Below, piece after piece: positions 17,605-27,900 of a stretch of 64,000 nucleotides of DNA. The position numbers were made by a program, and so were the translations under genes. The notes under the pieces are model-generated. The model saw only the letters and a program-made list of their open reading frames with translations. It was not told the DNA's origin and did no database searches. This DNA comes from Bacillus sp. FJAT-45037 (GTDB lineage Bacteria > Bacillota > Bacilli > Bacillales > Bacillaceae_D): assembly GCF_002797325.1 (NCBI RefSeq), contig NZ_KZ454938.1:1810267-1874266 (forward strand), read 5' to 3'. Numbering within the stretch: the first letter of the stretch is position 1; each line of letters starts with the position of its first letter.

Positions 17605-18579
17605 TTACATCCACACCTCTAAGTAAATTCCTAGAACAGCAAAAATCATCCCGACCAACCAAAAAGTTACAACGACTCTCCACTCAGACCAACCAGATAG
17701 TTCATAGTGATGATGCAGAGGGCTCATCTTGAAGACTCGTTTACCTCTTGTTTTAAATGAAATAACCTGAATAATCACCGATAGTGTTTCAATAACAAAC
17801 ACTCCACCAATTAATACGAGGAGAAGTTCTTGTTTTGTCATGATCGCAATAGCCGCAATCGCTCCACCTAATGCAAGTGATCCAGTATCTCCCATAAATA
17901 CTTTTGCGGGATGGGCATTAAACACAAGAAAGCCAAGAACAGCCCCGACAATTGCTGCACTAAAGATAGCCACATCAATTAAATCAACATACCAAGCTAA
18001 AATAGCAAATGCACCAAAGGCAATCGCTCCTGTTCCTGCTAGAAGACCATCCAGTCCATCTGTTAAATTGACCGCATTTGACGCACCAACTAACATGACG
18101 ATGACAAGCGGTAAGTATAGCCAACCTAAATCAAACGAAAGGTTAGTCGCGGGAATGTTCAATTCGGTTGAAATACCTAATTGCATAATTCCTGCATAAA
18201 ACAATCCTGCAATAACCAATTGACCTACTAATTTCTGTTTAGATGTTAACCCTAGATTTCTCTTTTTAACGACTTTAATATAGTCATCTAAAAATCCAAC
18301 TAGACCGAATCCAACTGTGACCAGAAGTAAAAGTAAAATTTCTCGACTAAAGGATATGTATTGAAAAGAAATAAATAAAGACGTAACTAGAACAGAAAGA
18401 ACAATCACAATACCGCCCATTGTCGGTGTCCCACTTTTCTTTTGATGAGATTCAGGACCTTCCTCTCTAATACTTTGACCAAATTTCAATTTTCTTAAAA
18501 ACGGAATAAATAATGGTGATAAAATGACAGCAATTCCAAATGATAAAAGTAAGGTAATAAGTAACACTCTCTCTAACAT
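17605..18579 (-). CDS. mraY: Phospho-MurNAc-pentapeptide translocase MraY
   Basis: MraY transfers phospho-MurNAc-pentapeptide to undecaprenyl phosphate, making lipid I. Ten membrane helices are predicted by eye. The family motifs [17 protein letters not shown] (catalytic DD), [22 protein letters not shown] and the PLHHHYE loop are intact. Length 324 is normal. It lies between murF and murD with 1-3 base gaps, so translation is probably coupled. Confidence 0.98.
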   Translation of the reverse strand: MLERVLLITLLLSFGIAVILSPLFIPFLRKLKFGQSIREEGPESHQKKSGTPTMGGIVIVLSVLVTSLFISFQYISFSREILLLLLVTVGFGLVGFLDDYIKVVKKRNLGLTSKQKLVGQLVIAGLFYAGIMQLGISTELNIPATNLSFDLGWLYLPLVIVMLVGASNAVNLTDGLDGLLAGTGAIAFGAFAILAWYVDLIDVAIFSAAIVGAVLGFLVFNAHPAKVFMGDTGSLALGGAIAAIAIMTKQELLLVLIGGVFVIETLSVIIQVISFKTRGKRVFKMSPLHHHYELSGWSEWRVVVTFWLVGMIFAVLGIYLEVWM

Positions 18580-18581
18580 TG

Positions 18582-19955
18582 CTAATCATTCCTCCCTTCT
18601 ATTATATTTTGATAATCTTTGATCACTTCTTCTAGTTTCATTCCTCTTGATGCTTTAAATAAAACGACGGTGTCTTTGTCAACAACAGTTGGCAACCACT
18701 TCGCTGCTTCATCCTTTGTATCCCCATGAAAGAGAGTTGGAGTAACGTTCATTTGAGTTTTCTTGAGAGCATCGGTAATCCATTTTGCTCGTTCGCCTAT
18801 CGTGATGACATGAGTAATTGGTGCTTCAATGACCTTTGCTACTGACTCGTGCAATGATTTCTCGTCGCTTCCTAACTCAAACATGTCGCCTAGCACAATG
18901 ATCCGCTTTGTATAGTTTGGAATCATTTTAACCGCTTCAATCGCAGCAATCATTGATGTTGGGCTTGCGTTATATGCATCATTGACAATTAATTCACCGA
19001 TTGATCCACTCACTCGTTCAAGTCGCATCGAGGTTAGAGACAGATTTGAAAGACCTTGTTTGATCTTTTCGGAACTCATCCCTAATTTTTTCGCAACAGC
19101 TATACAATATGCAGCATTTTTTACGTTATGTTTACCTAACATAGAAAGTTTAAAATGTTCCCCATCCATTACAAATTGATAACCATCACTTGTTGCTACT
19201 ACTTGATCAACTGAAAGGTCAGCTTGCTGAAAACCAACTCTTACAATTTCAGGGGAATTCCACGACTCAAGCAATGGTTCATCACTATCGATAAAGACCT
19301 TCCCATTTCTCCTCAAACCCTCTTTAATCTCCATTTTCGCTTTTGCAATACCCGAACGGCTACCGAGTTGTTCCATATGAGATTCACCGATATTTGTCAC
19401 AATCGCTAAATCTGGTTCCGCTAGCTTGGTTAGTAATTCAATTTCACCAAACCCACTCATACCCATCTCTAAAATTAAATATTGACAAGTACTTGGCATT
19501 GCTAAAATGGTCAATGGGAGACCAATATGATTGTTAAAATTACCTTGAGTTTTAAATGTCTTACCACTAACTGAGAGAATAGATGCAAGAATATCTTTAG
19601 TTGTTGTCTTTCCGTTGCTCCCTGTAATTCCGATCACTTTCGGATTGACTTCTATGCGATACGCTTTAGCCATTTGTTGCAAGGCACTAAGTGTATCCTT
19701 AACAATATACAACTGAAAATCTATTGGCAGATCACTTGGAATAGGTTGTCCTTCTTGCCACAATGATGCTGTTGAGCCGTTTTTCGCTGCTACATTCACA
19801 TAATCATGTCCATTAAAACGCTCTCCGATTAACGGGACAAATAAGTCGTCTTTTTTTATCGTACGTGTATCTGTTGAGACCGCTGTAAACGACTGCTCCT
19901 GTTGAGCAAACCTTTTGCTCTTAATCACGCCGTTCAATAAGGATGATGATAGCAT
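18582..19955 (-). CDS. murF: UDP-MurNAc-tripeptide D-Ala-D-Ala ligase MurF
   Basis: MurF adds D-Ala-D-Ala to the UDP-MurNAc-tripeptide. Seen are the N-terminal UDP-binding domain ([27 protein letters not shown]), the ATP loop [27 protein letters not shown] and [15 protein letters not shown]. Length 457 is normal. It lies between murE and mraY with 2-base gaps. In B. subtilis murF is elsewhere beside ddl, so its position here is the arrangement of other phyla and some other bacilli. Confidence 0.98.
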   Translation of the reverse strand: MLSSSLLNGVIKSKRFAQQEQSFTAVSTDTRTIKKDDLFVPLIGERFNGHDYVNVAAKNGSTASLWQEGQPIPSDLPIDFQLYIVKDTLSALQQMAKAYRIEVNPKVIGITGSNGKTTTKDILASILSVSGKTFKTQGNFNNHIGLPLTILAMPSTCQYLILEMGMSGFGEIELLTKLAEPDLAIVTNIGESHMEQLGSRSGIAKAKMEIKEGLRRNGKVFIDSDEPLLESWNSPEIVRVGFQQADLSVDQVVATSDGYQFVMDGEHFKLSMLGKHNVKNAAYCIAVAKKLGMSSEKIKQGLSNLSLTSMRLERVSGSIGELIVNDAYNASPTSMIAAIEAVKMIPNYTKRIIVLGDMFELGSDEKSLHESVAKVIEAPITHVITIGERAKWITDALKKTQMNVTPTLFHGDTKDEAAKWLPTVVDKDTVVLFKASRGMKLEEVIKDYQNIIEGRND

Positions 19956-19957
19956 TT

Positions 19958-21421
19958 CTATAACCTCTCCTCCTTAATAGCTTCTCGTGCAACTTCTCTG
20001 TCATCAAAATGTATCGTACGTGAGCCTAAGATTTGGTATGTTTCATGTCCTTTTCCAGCTATGACAATAATATCGTCTTTTTTTGCTTCTCCTATTGCTT
20101 GGTAGATCGCTTCTTTCCGATCTAGAATCACCGTATAGTTTTCTGCATCAAGTCCTTCAACCATATCATCAAGGATTTGCTTCGGATCTTCTGACCTCGG
20201 ATTATCCGACGTCAAGATCGCTTGATCGGCATATTTCGTTGCAATGCTAGCCATAACCGGTCGTTTTGAACGATCACGATCTCCTCCACATCCAACAACT
20301 ACAGAAATACTCCCCTTGGCAAATTCTTTAACTGTTGTAAGTACATTTTCCAAGCTATCAGACGTATGAGCGTAATCAACAATGACCGTAAAGTCTTGAC
20401 CACTATCAACAGATTCAAATCGTCCTGATACGCCCTCCACTCGTTCTAAGCTGTCTTTAATATCCTTAAGTGAAACACCTGAAGCAAGTGCAGCCGATGC
20501 AGCTGCTAAGGCATTATAGACACTAAACATCCCGATTAATTTCATCTCAATATCAATTTGTTCACCCATTGCTTCTAATATAAATGTTGTGCCGGCAGCT
20601 GCAATGTTAATTTGTTTGGCCATCACATCCGCTTTTATTTTAATGCCGTAAGTAAGAACATCGACCGTCGTCATCTTTAATAACTCTTCAGATGCTTGAT
20701 CATCAACATTAATCACGGCGACCTTATCAGAGAATGAATTCCCTAACTGAGCAAACAACAGCCCTTTCGCATAGAGATAGCTTTCCATCGTCTTGTGATA
20801 GTTCAGATGATCTGGTGTTAGGTTTGTAAAAACAGCTACATCAAAATCACACCCTCTTACACGACCTAAATGAAGGGCATGAGATGAAACTTCCATTAAT
20901 GCTGTGTCAACTCCCGCATCGACCATTTCTTTGAAACGTTTTTGCAAGGTAATCGACTCTGGTGTTGTGTTCAGTGTTTTTAGCTCGACGTCACCAATCT
21001 TTGTGTACATCGTACCAATGAGCCCCGTTTTTTTCTTCACATCTTTCATCATTTGTTCTAACAAATGTGTGACGGTTGTTTTTCCATTTGTCCCAGTTAC
21101 ACCTATAAGATGCATGTTGGACGTTGGATTCCCATAAAAATACGTCGAAAGTTTTGCCATCGCACGCTTAGTATCACGCACAATAATGACTGGCACATCA
21201 ATAGACGGAAGCACTCGATTCGCAACAATAGCGACGGCTCCTTTTTCAACCGCTTGTGCGGCATAATCATGCCCGTCGACAGTGTATCCTTCTACACAGA
21301 AAAACAAAGTACCACTTTGCACTTCCCGTGAGTCCATTTCGATTTGATGAATGGTTGGATTCCCTTCATTCTTCCATTCAAATCCTCTTAATACATTTGC
21401 TAATTCTTGAAGCTTTATCAT
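19958..21421 (-). CDS. murE: UDP-MurNAc-tripeptide synthetase MurE (meso-DAP type)
   Basis: MurE adds the third stem-peptide residue. The ATP loop is [16 protein letters not shown] (about residues 110-125), [10 protein letters not shown] and [12 protein letters not shown] follow, and DNPRSEDP (about residue 408) is the motif that selects meso-diaminopimelate rather than lysine. So the wall is predicted to be of the A1-gamma, DAP type as in most bacilli. Length 487 is normal. It is first in the tight murE-murF-mraY-murD run after spoVD. Confidence 0.97.
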   Translation of the reverse strand: MIKLQELANVLRGFEWKNEGNPTIHQIEMDSREVQSGTLFFCVEGYTVDGHDYAAQAVEKGAVAIVANRVLPSIDVPVIIVRDTKRAMAKLSTYFYGNPTSNMHLIGVTGTNGKTTVTHLLEQMMKDVKKKTGLIGTMYTKIGDVELKTLNTTPESITLQKRFKEMVDAGVDTALMEVSSHALHLGRVRGCDFDVAVFTNLTPDHLNYHKTMESYLYAKGLLFAQLGNSFSDKVAVINVDDQASEELLKMTTVDVLTYGIKIKADVMAKQINIAAAGTTFILEAMGEQIDIEMKLIGMFSVYNALAAASAALASGVSLKDIKDSLERVEGVSGRFESVDSGQDFTVIVDYAHTSDSLENVLTTVKEFAKGSISVVVGCGGDRDRSKRPVMASIATKYADQAILTSDNPRSEDPKQILDDMVEGLDAENYTVILDRKEAIYQAIGEAKKDDIIVIAGKGHETYQILGSRTIHFDDREVAREAIKEERL

Positions 21422-21646
21422 GTCATAACCCTCGCATTCAGATTACCATTTTTTATCATCGTTACTCATATCGTTGCATAGTATAGAGCTTTTTAATCAT
21501 ATAAACGATGATATGCACTTAAAAAAGTTTATTTTTGTGCTTACTACATTATTAGTCAAAAGCCTCTTCCCTACTTTTTCGAAAAGAGGCAAATAATAAG
21601 ACTTTAAATTAAAGCCAAAGAGCACATAAAATCTATTTTAGACGGA

Positions 21647-23572
21647 TCATTCGTTTTTGTCACCCATATAAAGGCGGATTGTTGATCCCGTTGTTACTTT
21701 CACTCCTGGTTCTGGTGATTGTGCTAAAACATGTTGTCCCTCACCTGTTGCATTTACTTGCAATTCGTAGTAGGACTCATGAATCTCACGCTTCGTTCTT
21801 CCAACGAGATCAGGAACTTCGATTAATGGCTGATCATTCCACGCAAGTTCTTTTTCAATTTGATCACTACGAGGTTGAACCCCCATCGCTCTTAAGCTCT
21901 CACCAATTATATTCCCAACAATAGGTGCAGCTACAATTCCACCAAATTGTAACGTGTCTTTTGGATTATCAACCGCAACATAGACAACAATTTGTGGGTC
22001 ATCTGCTGGGGCAAACCCTATAAATGAGACAATGTGATTATTTTCTAAATACCTACCGTCTTTTGCTTTCTGGGCAGTCCCAGTTTTCCCACCAACTCGG
22101 TAGCCATCTACAAAAGCTCCTTTTCCAGTACCTTGAGCTACCACACTTTCTAATGCATGGCGAACGGTTTCAGACGTTTTTTCGGAAATAACTTGACGTT
22201 TCATAATAGGCGCTTGACTGTCAACGATATCTCCAGTCATCGGATCTACCCATTCCTTCGCCAGAAAAGGCTGGTATAAATAGCCACCATTAATGGCTGC
22301 TGATACAGCTGTCACTTGTTGAAGTGGCGTTACAGCCACCCCTTGACCAAATGCTGTAGTAGCAAGCTCAAGCGGCCCTACCCTGTCACGGTTAAACAAT
22401 ATTCCTTTCCCTTCTCCTTGCAAATCGATCCCAGTCTTTTGACCAAAACCGAAATTATCAATGTAATCAAACAACCGATCCTTACCAAGTCGCTCGCCTA
22501 ATACAACAAAACCTGGGTTACAAGAGTTCTGGACGACTTCAAGAAAGGTTTGCGAACCGTGACCGCCTTTTTTCCAACATCGTAAACGGTGACCCGCTAC
22601 TTCAATATGTCCAGGATCATGGAATGTATCTTTTTCTAAGTCAACCTCTCCTTCTTCGAGAGCGGCTGCCAATGTAATAATCTTAAAAGTAGAACCTGGC
22701 TCATATTGCATCCATACTGGTTTGTTTTGATTGTATATTTCAGGAGGCACATCTCGGAAGTTTTCTGGGTCATAATGCGGACGACTACTCATACCTAATA
22801 CTTCACCTGTATTTGGATTCATTGCTATAGCAATGGCACCGTCAGGATTATATGTAGCCTCTGCAATATCAAGGTGATTTTCCATGATAGTTTGCACCTT
22901 GCTATCCACTGTTAAACGTAGATCAAATCCATTGTTCGGAGCTGTATATTCATCTGCGAGGTTGGGCATTCGATTGCCTTTGGCTGTTGAGAAAAATGAC
23001 ACATGTCCCTTCTCTCCCTTTAACTCTTTATCATAATACTGTTCTAGTCCTGTCAATCCTTGATTATCAATTCCTGCAAATCCAAGTACATGTGATAAAT
23101 AACTACCAAAAGGATAATGACGTTTACTGTCTTCTGCAATGTACACTCCAGGTAAACGTAAGGATCTTACTTCACTTGCAACCTCTTTGCTAATCTTTCT
23201 ACCTTCTGGATTTAACCTGACAATTGATTCTGATTTTGTTAGGAGTTGATAGGCTTTTTCCACATTCATGCCAAGAGCGGATGCTAGTTTCTCCGAAGTA
23301 TCTGCTGGGTCCTTGACTTGTCTAGGGACAACTAAAACAGACGGAGCACTTACATTCGTCGCAAGAACAACGTCATTTCGATCTTTGATTTCTCCACGTT
23401 TTGCTTCAAAGGGTACATCTCGACTCCATGAATCTTCTGCTCGATCTGTCAGCCAATCTCCCATCGCAAATTGTACATACCCTAGCCTTAATGCAATGAT
23501 GCTAAAAACAGCAAGTCCTAAAAAAAGTAATAATACTAGCCGTTTTCTCACTGTAACATTAGAAACTCGCAC
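21647..23572 (-). CDS. spoVD: SpoVD, sporulation class B penicillin-binding protein
   Basis: SpoVD is the transpeptidase partner of SpoVE in cortex synthesis. It has one N-terminal membrane helix, a PBP dimerisation domain, the transpeptidase (STFK with serine 294, S-C-N motif at 350-352, KTGTA) and one C-terminal PASTA domain. With the GTG at 23572 as start (641 residues) the active serine is 294 and two cysteines are 332 and 351, the numbering I recall for B. subtilis, where these cysteines form a disulfide reduced by StoA. A SigE-type promoter precedes it. A GTG one codon earlier is an alternative. Confidence 0.96.
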   Translation of the reverse strand: MRVSNVTVRKRLVLLLFLGLAVFSIIALRLGYVQFAMGDWLTDRAEDSWSRDVPFEAKRGEIKDRNDVVLATNVSAPSVLVVPRQVKDPADTSEKLASALGMNVEKAYQLLTKSESIVRLNPEGRKISKEVASEVRSLRLPGVYIAEDSKRHYPFGSYLSHVLGFAGIDNQGLTGLEQYYDKELKGEKGHVSFFSTAKGNRMPNLADEYTAPNNGFDLRLTVDSKVQTIMENHLDIAEATYNPDGAIAIAMNPNTGEVLGMSSRPHYDPENFRDVPPEIYNQNKPVWMQYEPGSTFKIITLAAALEEGEVDLEKDTFHDPGHIEVAGHRLRCWKKGGHGSQTFLEVVQNSCNPGFVVLGERLGKDRLFDYIDNFGFGQKTGIDLQGEGKGILFNRDRVGPLELATTAFGQGVAVTPLQQVTAVSAAINGGYLYQPFLAKEWVDPMTGDIVDSQAPIMKRQVISEKTSETVRHALESVVAQGTGKGAFVDGYRVGGKTGTAQKAKDGRYLENNHIVSFIGFAPADDPQIVVYVAVDNPKDTLQFGGIVAAPIVGNIIGESLRAMGVQPRSDQIEKELAWNDQPLIEVPDLVGRTKREIHESYYELQVNATGEGQHVLAQSPEPGVKVTTGSTIRLYMGDKNE

Positions 23573-23634
23573 CACATATACCTCCCGCCTTCTATTTAAA
23601 TCAAGTACGTCTACTTATGACGTAGGCTTGTTTA

Positions 23635-23663
23635 AATGTATGCATTAGCGGTTTGGAATAGAA
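23635..23663 (-). promoter_or_regulatory. SigE-type promoter of spoVD
   Basis: On the minus strand TTCTATT (23657-23663) is followed after 14 bases by CATACATT (23635-23642). The -10 matches the SigE consensus CATACAHT perfectly and the -35 keeps 5 of 7 positions. It lies between the pbpB stop and spoVD start and would restrict extra spoVD expression to the mother cell. Confidence 0.72.
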
Positions 23664-23709
23664 CATTGGTGCGAGTCCAAAGCCTTATTCAATTGTACGT
23701 TCCGTCTAA

Positions 23710-25899
23710 TTATTCCCCAACTTGTTCTTCTATTTCTTCTTCCTCGTCTAATCGATCATCAATTGTTTCATGAATTTCTCTTAAACTAGCAAATTCAAAA
23801 ACAATATAATCACCAGCACGAACTTCTTCTCCTGCTGCTACCTCTTGGCTAATTGCATAACCATTTCCAAACAGATTTGGATTGATACTAGCGGCATTGG
23901 CAAACTTTAAAATATCACGGTTAGACCATCCGGTTACATCAGGCATCGCAAACGTTTCTGAGTCAGTATTCAAGAAGATGTTCTCACCTTCAAGTAAACC
24001 TTGTCCAGATCTCGGCTCTTGAGCTTTTATTTTGCTACCTTCCCCTAAGACGTGTACGTTAAACCCTTCTGCCTCTAATTTTTCTTGAACATCTATTGTA
24101 TTTTTCCCAACATAATCTTCCGTAACGAATCCTTCTTTAGCTTCAGCGGTGATTTCTTCAAAGTCTGGCGTAATATTCAAATACTGCAAACTCTGTTTCA
24201 TTATCGTATTGAAGATCTTCGCAGACGGTTCTGATCCAGATTCAAACGACTGTAATTTTGGTCTTTCAACCGCCACGTAGACGACCAAACTTGGATCATC
24301 TTTAGGCGCCATCCCTAAGAATGAGAAAATGTTCTCACCATGCCCACGGATGTAACCTCTTGCATTTGGATTAGGAATTTGAGCTGTTCCAGTTTTACCA
24401 GCCACATCAAATCCTTCAATATGATAAGGTCTACCTGTTCCAACAGGTGAGGTAACCACTTCTCCTAGAAGATTTCTCACTTGTTTTGCGGTCTCACTAG
24501 AAATTGGGGTACCGACTTCTTCGGGTTCTGTTTTTTCCACAATAGCATCTGTTTCTGAATTGACAATTCGATCAATAAGATAAGGCTTCATCATTTTTCC
24601 GTCATTTGCAATGGCTGTTGCCGCTTGAATCTGTTGGATTGGCGTCACCGCAGTCCCTTGACCAAACGATGTAACAGCTGCATCAAAGCGATTTTGCTTT
24701 GCAATTAAACTTGTTGCTTCATTAGGCAAATCTATTCCCGTCGGCTGATTAAAACCGAACTTGTTCATGTAGTCATATAATTTTTCTGGACCCAGTTGAT
24801 CTAACGCAATTTTTGTGAAGGCAACATTCGATGACCGTAACATACCCTCATCGAATGTAATCTGACCCCAGCCTTCACCACGGTTATGATCACTTACTAC
24901 GTTCTCGCCTACATTCAATTGCCCAGACATAAATTGATCATTGCCTTTATAGACTCCTTCTTCAATGGCAGCAGCCATCGTAAAGACCTTCATTGTCGAG
25001 CCTGGTTCAAAATGATCTGATACGGCATAATTCATATAATTAGAAATTTCTTGGTAGCGATTCGGGTTAAAGCTAGGTCGATTGCTCATCGCCAAAATTT
25101 CCCCTGTTTTCGGATCAGCAACAATCGCTATCATTCGTTCAGGATCATATTCTTCGTCAACTTGGGTCATTACCTGTTCAAGCGCCGTTTGTATATTGGA
25201 ATCTAAGGTTAAATACACATCATGACCATTTTTAGGAGCTGTAACATGTTGTGCAGCATCAGGAAGAGGAACACCACGACGATCGCTCTGATATTGTACC
25301 AACCCATCTTCTGCTCGCAAAAAGTCATCTAAACTTCTCTCTAGACCCATCCTCGCTGTGTCCATATTTGTATCTGTATACCCAATCACATGAGAGGCAT
25401 ACGTTTGTTTAGGGTAATACCTTCTAGGTTCCTCTATAAAGCGAATTCCGTCTAATTCTAGATCTTTAATTTCGAGCATTTCAGAGTAGGTTAAATTTTT
25501 TGCTCCTGCTCCGAGTTCGACCTGAAATCGATCTTCGCTGCTTAGCAGTCTTTCTAACTGAATTGGTTGCATAGAAATAAGTGGCGCTAGCTGTGCGGCT
25601 GTTTCTTGTGGATTTGTTACGTGATGCGGATAGGTTGTATCTAAAATCGCAAAAATACTATATGAGTTTAATTCTTCCGCAACCGCACTCCCTCTTCGAT
25701 CATAGATCGTTCCTCGTTTCCCCTCTATCACTTGCTCTTTCGACCACCGTTCTTCTCCCATTGCTTTGAGCTCTTTACCTTGCACTTCTTGAGTCACTTG
25801 GATGTATGTAAATCGCCCGGTTAGGAGGACAAAACAAGTAAGAAATAGCGCCAAGACCAAAACGGCACGCTTATTCGTTGATGCACGTTTAATTTCCAT
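23710..25899 (-). CDS. pbpB: Septal penicillin-binding protein 2B (class B PBP)
   Basis: PBP2B is the essential septal transpeptidase and divisome member (FtsI equivalent). N-terminal membrane helix (AVLVLALFLTCFVLLTG), dimerisation region, transpeptidase with STMK, SSN (in RSSNVAFTK) and KTGTA, then two C-terminal PASTA domains (about residues 590-715) and an acidic tail. I start at the ATG at 25899 (729 residues), since the upstream TTG and GTG options sit on the ribosome site. It follows ftsL by about 80 bases. Confidence 0.96.
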   Translation of the reverse strand: MEIKRASTNKRAVLVLALFLTCFVLLTGRFTYIQVTQEVQGKELKAMGEERWSKEQVIEGKRGTIYDRRGSAVAEELNSYSIFAILDTTYPHHVTNPQETAAQLAPLISMQPIQLERLLSSEDRFQVELGAGAKNLTYSEMLEIKDLELDGIRFIEEPRRYYPKQTYASHVIGYTDTNMDTARMGLERSLDDFLRAEDGLVQYQSDRRGVPLPDAAQHVTAPKNGHDVYLTLDSNIQTALEQVMTQVDEEYDPERMIAIVADPKTGEILAMSNRPSFNPNRYQEISNYMNYAVSDHFEPGSTMKVFTMAAAIEEGVYKGNDQFMSGQLNVGENVVSDHNRGEGWGQITFDEGMLRSSNVAFTKIALDQLGPEKLYDYMNKFGFNQPTGIDLPNEATSLIAKQNRFDAAVTSFGQGTAVTPIQQIQAATAIANDGKMMKPYLIDRIVNSETDAIVEKTEPEEVGTPISSETAKQVRNLLGEVVTSPVGTGRPYHIEGFDVAGKTGTAQIPNPNARGYIRGHGENIFSFLGMAPKDDPSLVVYVAVERPKLQSFESGSEPSAKIFNTIMKQSLQYLNITPDFEEITAEAKEGFVTEDYVGKNTIDVQEKLEAEGFNVHVLGEGSKIKAQEPRSGQGLLEGENIFLNTDSETFAMPDVTGWSNRDILKFANAASINPNLFGNGYAISQEVAAGEEVRAGDYIVFEFASLREIHETIDDRLDEEEEIEEQVGE

Positions 25900-25976
25900 G
25901 TTTCTCACTTCCCTCAAGATATAAGTAAATCGTAAAAAGTACTTTAATGTGTGAAAAAACTAGTCCAGAAAATGAA

Positions 25977-26330
25977 CTAGTTTTGTACGACCTTCACTTT
26001 TTGATCATCTAATGACATACCTAGTTCACCTGTTGCAATGTCGAGAATTCGATCTGGTGCACTTAATTCTATAACTTGAAGTGAAAGTCCTTCATTTACT
26101 TGTGTTTGATTATTAATGGACCCTTCTAAAACATGAACATCTTTGTTCAAACTATAAATAGTAGCGTAATTATGCAACATAAAGCTAACAATGGCAAAAG
26201 CCGCTACCACCATCATTAATCCAAGTACTTTCTCACCTAAGGTAATACCAGCTCGACGATGCTTTATGACCTTTCTTGTCTTGACTTCCGTTTGCTCTTG
26301 ACGCTTTATTTGGCGGGCAACCATACTCAT
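25977..26330 (-). CDS. ftsL: Cell division protein FtsL
   Basis: FtsL is a short-lived bitopic divisome protein that pairs with DivIC. The 117 residues show a basic cytoplasmic tail, one membrane helix (about residues 36-54, VLGLMMVVAAFAIVSFML) and an extracellular leucine-zipper-like coiled coil. The ITLGEKVLG stretch before the helix is typical of Bacillus FtsL. AGGAGG stands 8 bases before the ATG. It lies between rsmH and pbpB. Confidence 0.93.
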   Translation of the reverse strand: MSMVARQIKRQEQTEVKTRKVIKHRRAGITLGEKVLGLMMVVAAFAIVSFMLHNYATIYSLNKDVHVLEGSINNQTQVNEGLSLQVIELSAPDRILDIATGELGMSLDDQKVKVVQN

Positions 26331-26343
26331 GATAACGACCTCC

Positions 26344-27279
26344 TTATTTTTGTTTTTCTGCGATACGTAACTTAGCCGAACGTGAACGATTATTCGCCGT
26401 TAGTTCTTGATCTCCAGCAATGATCGGCTTCCGTGTAATAAGAGAAAGTTCAGGTTCAAACCCTTCTGGAATAATCGGTAAACCTTTAGGAAGATCAGGC
26501 CTTTTGCTCTTTTCCTTAAAGATTTCCTTACAAAGGCGATCTTCTAGAGAATGGAATGTTATGACACAAACCCGTCCTTTAAGATTCGTGATTGCAATCG
26601 CATCCTCCAATGCTTCTTCAAATGCCCCTAATTCATCATTTACAGCAATACGAATCGCTTGAAACGTTCTTTTAGCTGGATGTCCGCCTGTTCTTCGTGC
26701 TGGTGCTGGGATCGCTTCTTTGATGATCTCAACGAGCTCTCCAGTTGTTTCGATCGGTTTCTTTTCACGGTGAGCTTCAATCTTTCTTGCAATTTGCTTT
26801 GCGAACTTTTCTTCTCCGTATCTTGCGATGATGGAAACGAGTCGATTGAACTCCCACTCATTGACTACTTGAAAAGCAGTTAGTGGCGCTGTTTGGTCCA
26901 TTCTCATATCAAGAGCTGCATCCTGGTGGTAGCTAAACCCACGCTCCGCTTCATCTAGTTGCGGGGACGACACACCTAAATCAAATAATACGCCATCTAC
27001 TTTCGAGACACCGTGCTTGGCTAATTCTTCACGCAAGAAACGAAAATTACTTCTGACGAGGGTGAATTTCCCTTCAAACGGGGCTAGTACTTCTTTCGCG
27101 TGATTTAGTGCTGTATCATCTTGGTCAAACGCGTATAAGTGACCTTCTTCACTTAATTGCTCTAAAATTAGTGAAGAATGTCCAGCTCCACCTAACGTAC
27201 AGTCTACGTATATTCCCTCAGGCTTAATTGCTAAACCTTTCACAGACTCTTCTTTCAACACCGTAATATGGGTGAACAT
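26344..27279 (-). CDS. rsmH: 16S rRNA (cytosine-1402-N4)-methyltransferase RsmH
   Basis: RsmH (MraW) methylates N4 of C1402 in 16S rRNA using S-adenosylmethionine. Marks: SAM loop [12 protein letters not shown] (residues 24-35), [24 protein letters not shown], and the C-terminal ITFHSLEDR. Length 311 is normal. It lies between mraZ and ftsL, its invariant place at the head of dcw clusters. Confidence 0.98.
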   Translation of the reverse strand: MFTHITVLKEESVKGLAIKPEGIYVDCTLGGAGHSSLILEQLSEEGHLYAFDQDDTALNHAKEVLAPFEGKFTLVRSNFRFLREELAKHGVSKVDGVLFDLGVSSPQLDEAERGFSYHQDAALDMRMDQTAPLTAFQVVNEWEFNRLVSIIARYGEEKFAKQIARKIEAHREKKPIETTGELVEIIKEAIPAPARRTGGHPAKRTFQAIRIAVNDELGAFEEALEDAIAITNLKGRVCVITFHSLEDRLCKEIFKEKSKRPDLPKGLPIIPEGFEPELSLITRKPIIAGDQELTANNRSRSAKLRIAEKQK

Positions 27280-27315
27280 GTTCTCACCTTCGCTTTCCTA
27301 AATGTAGCTATATTT

Positions 27316-27747
27316 CTATAAATCAAAATCAAGTAAATTCTCAGCAATATCGGCAAATGAGTCCTCAGATTCAGCAAAGTATTCTTCCCATTTAGACTTG
27401 CTCCATACCTCTACTCGGTTTGAGACACCAATTATCACACATTCTTTCTCAATCTCAGCGTAATGACGCAACGTAGAGGCAATATTTACTCTTCCCTGCT
27501 TATCAAGTTCACATTCAGTCGCACCTGAAAAGAAAAACCGAGTAAAAGCACGCGCGTCTTTCTTAGTAAAAGGGAGGGCCTTTAACTGTTCTTCGAGACG
27601 ACTCCATTCATCAAGTGGGTAAACGAATAAGCAACGATCCATTCCACGGGTAACAACAAACGATGCACCAAGAGCTTCACGAAACTTCGCTGGTACGATC
27701 ATTCTGCCTTTTTCATCCACATTGTGGCGATACTCCCCCATGAACAT
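27316..27747 (-). CDS. mraZ: Transcriptional regulator MraZ
   Basis: MraZ is an AbrB-like DNA-binding protein that forms a ring and controls its own dcw operon. Two repeated half-domains each contain the signature: [20 protein letters not shown] near the N-terminus and [12 protein letters not shown] near residue 75. I start at the ATG at 27747, giving 143 residues and MFMGEYRHN as in homologues; upstream in-frame starts read through the ribosome site. Three GTGG repeats upstream are its likely binding sites. Confidence 0.97.
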   Translation of the reverse strand: MFMGEYRHNVDEKGRMIVPAKFREALGASFVVTRGMDRCLFVYPLDEWSRLEEQLKALPFTKKDARAFTRFFFSGATECELDKQGRVNIASTLRHYAEIEKECVIIGVSNRVEVWSKSKWEEYFAESEDSFADIAENLLDFDL

Positions 27748-27785
27748 CGTGCATCCATCTCCCCCCACTTACTACCCTTAAGTTA

Positions 27786-27813
27786 CCACAACCCTCCACT
27801 TTGTACCACTATA
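27786..27813 (-). promoter_or_regulatory. MraZ-box repeats and -10 region of the dcw promoter
   Basis: On the minus strand GTGG occurs at 27806-27809, 27796-27799 and 27786-27789, exactly every 10 bases, with an AAAGTGG context for the middle one. Known MraZ sites are GTG-containing direct repeats at 10-base spacing just after the mraZ promoter. TATAGT (minus, 27808-27813) overlaps the first repeat and may be the -10 box, so MraZ binding would block initiation. A further CCCAC at 27764-27768 is off phase. Confidence 0.7.
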
Positions 27814-27839
27814 AATTAAATTTCCTTTAAACAAAAAAA

Positions 27840-27859
27840 ATCCTGCCAAATGGCAGGAT
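27840..27859 (-). terminator. Terminator after bshC
   Basis: A 9-bp perfect stem (atcctgcca / tggcaggat, loop aa) with T-runs on both sides. It follows bshC and precedes the dcw promoter, insulating mraZ. Confidence 0.9.
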
Positions 27860-27900
27860 TTTTCGTTCTCATTCTTTCGACGGGGTCATCAAACAGTTTT

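Noticed and set aside
17840-18199. 119-codon open frame on the plus strand over mraY
   Set aside because: Antisense shadow of the conserved mraY gene, with no ribosome site.
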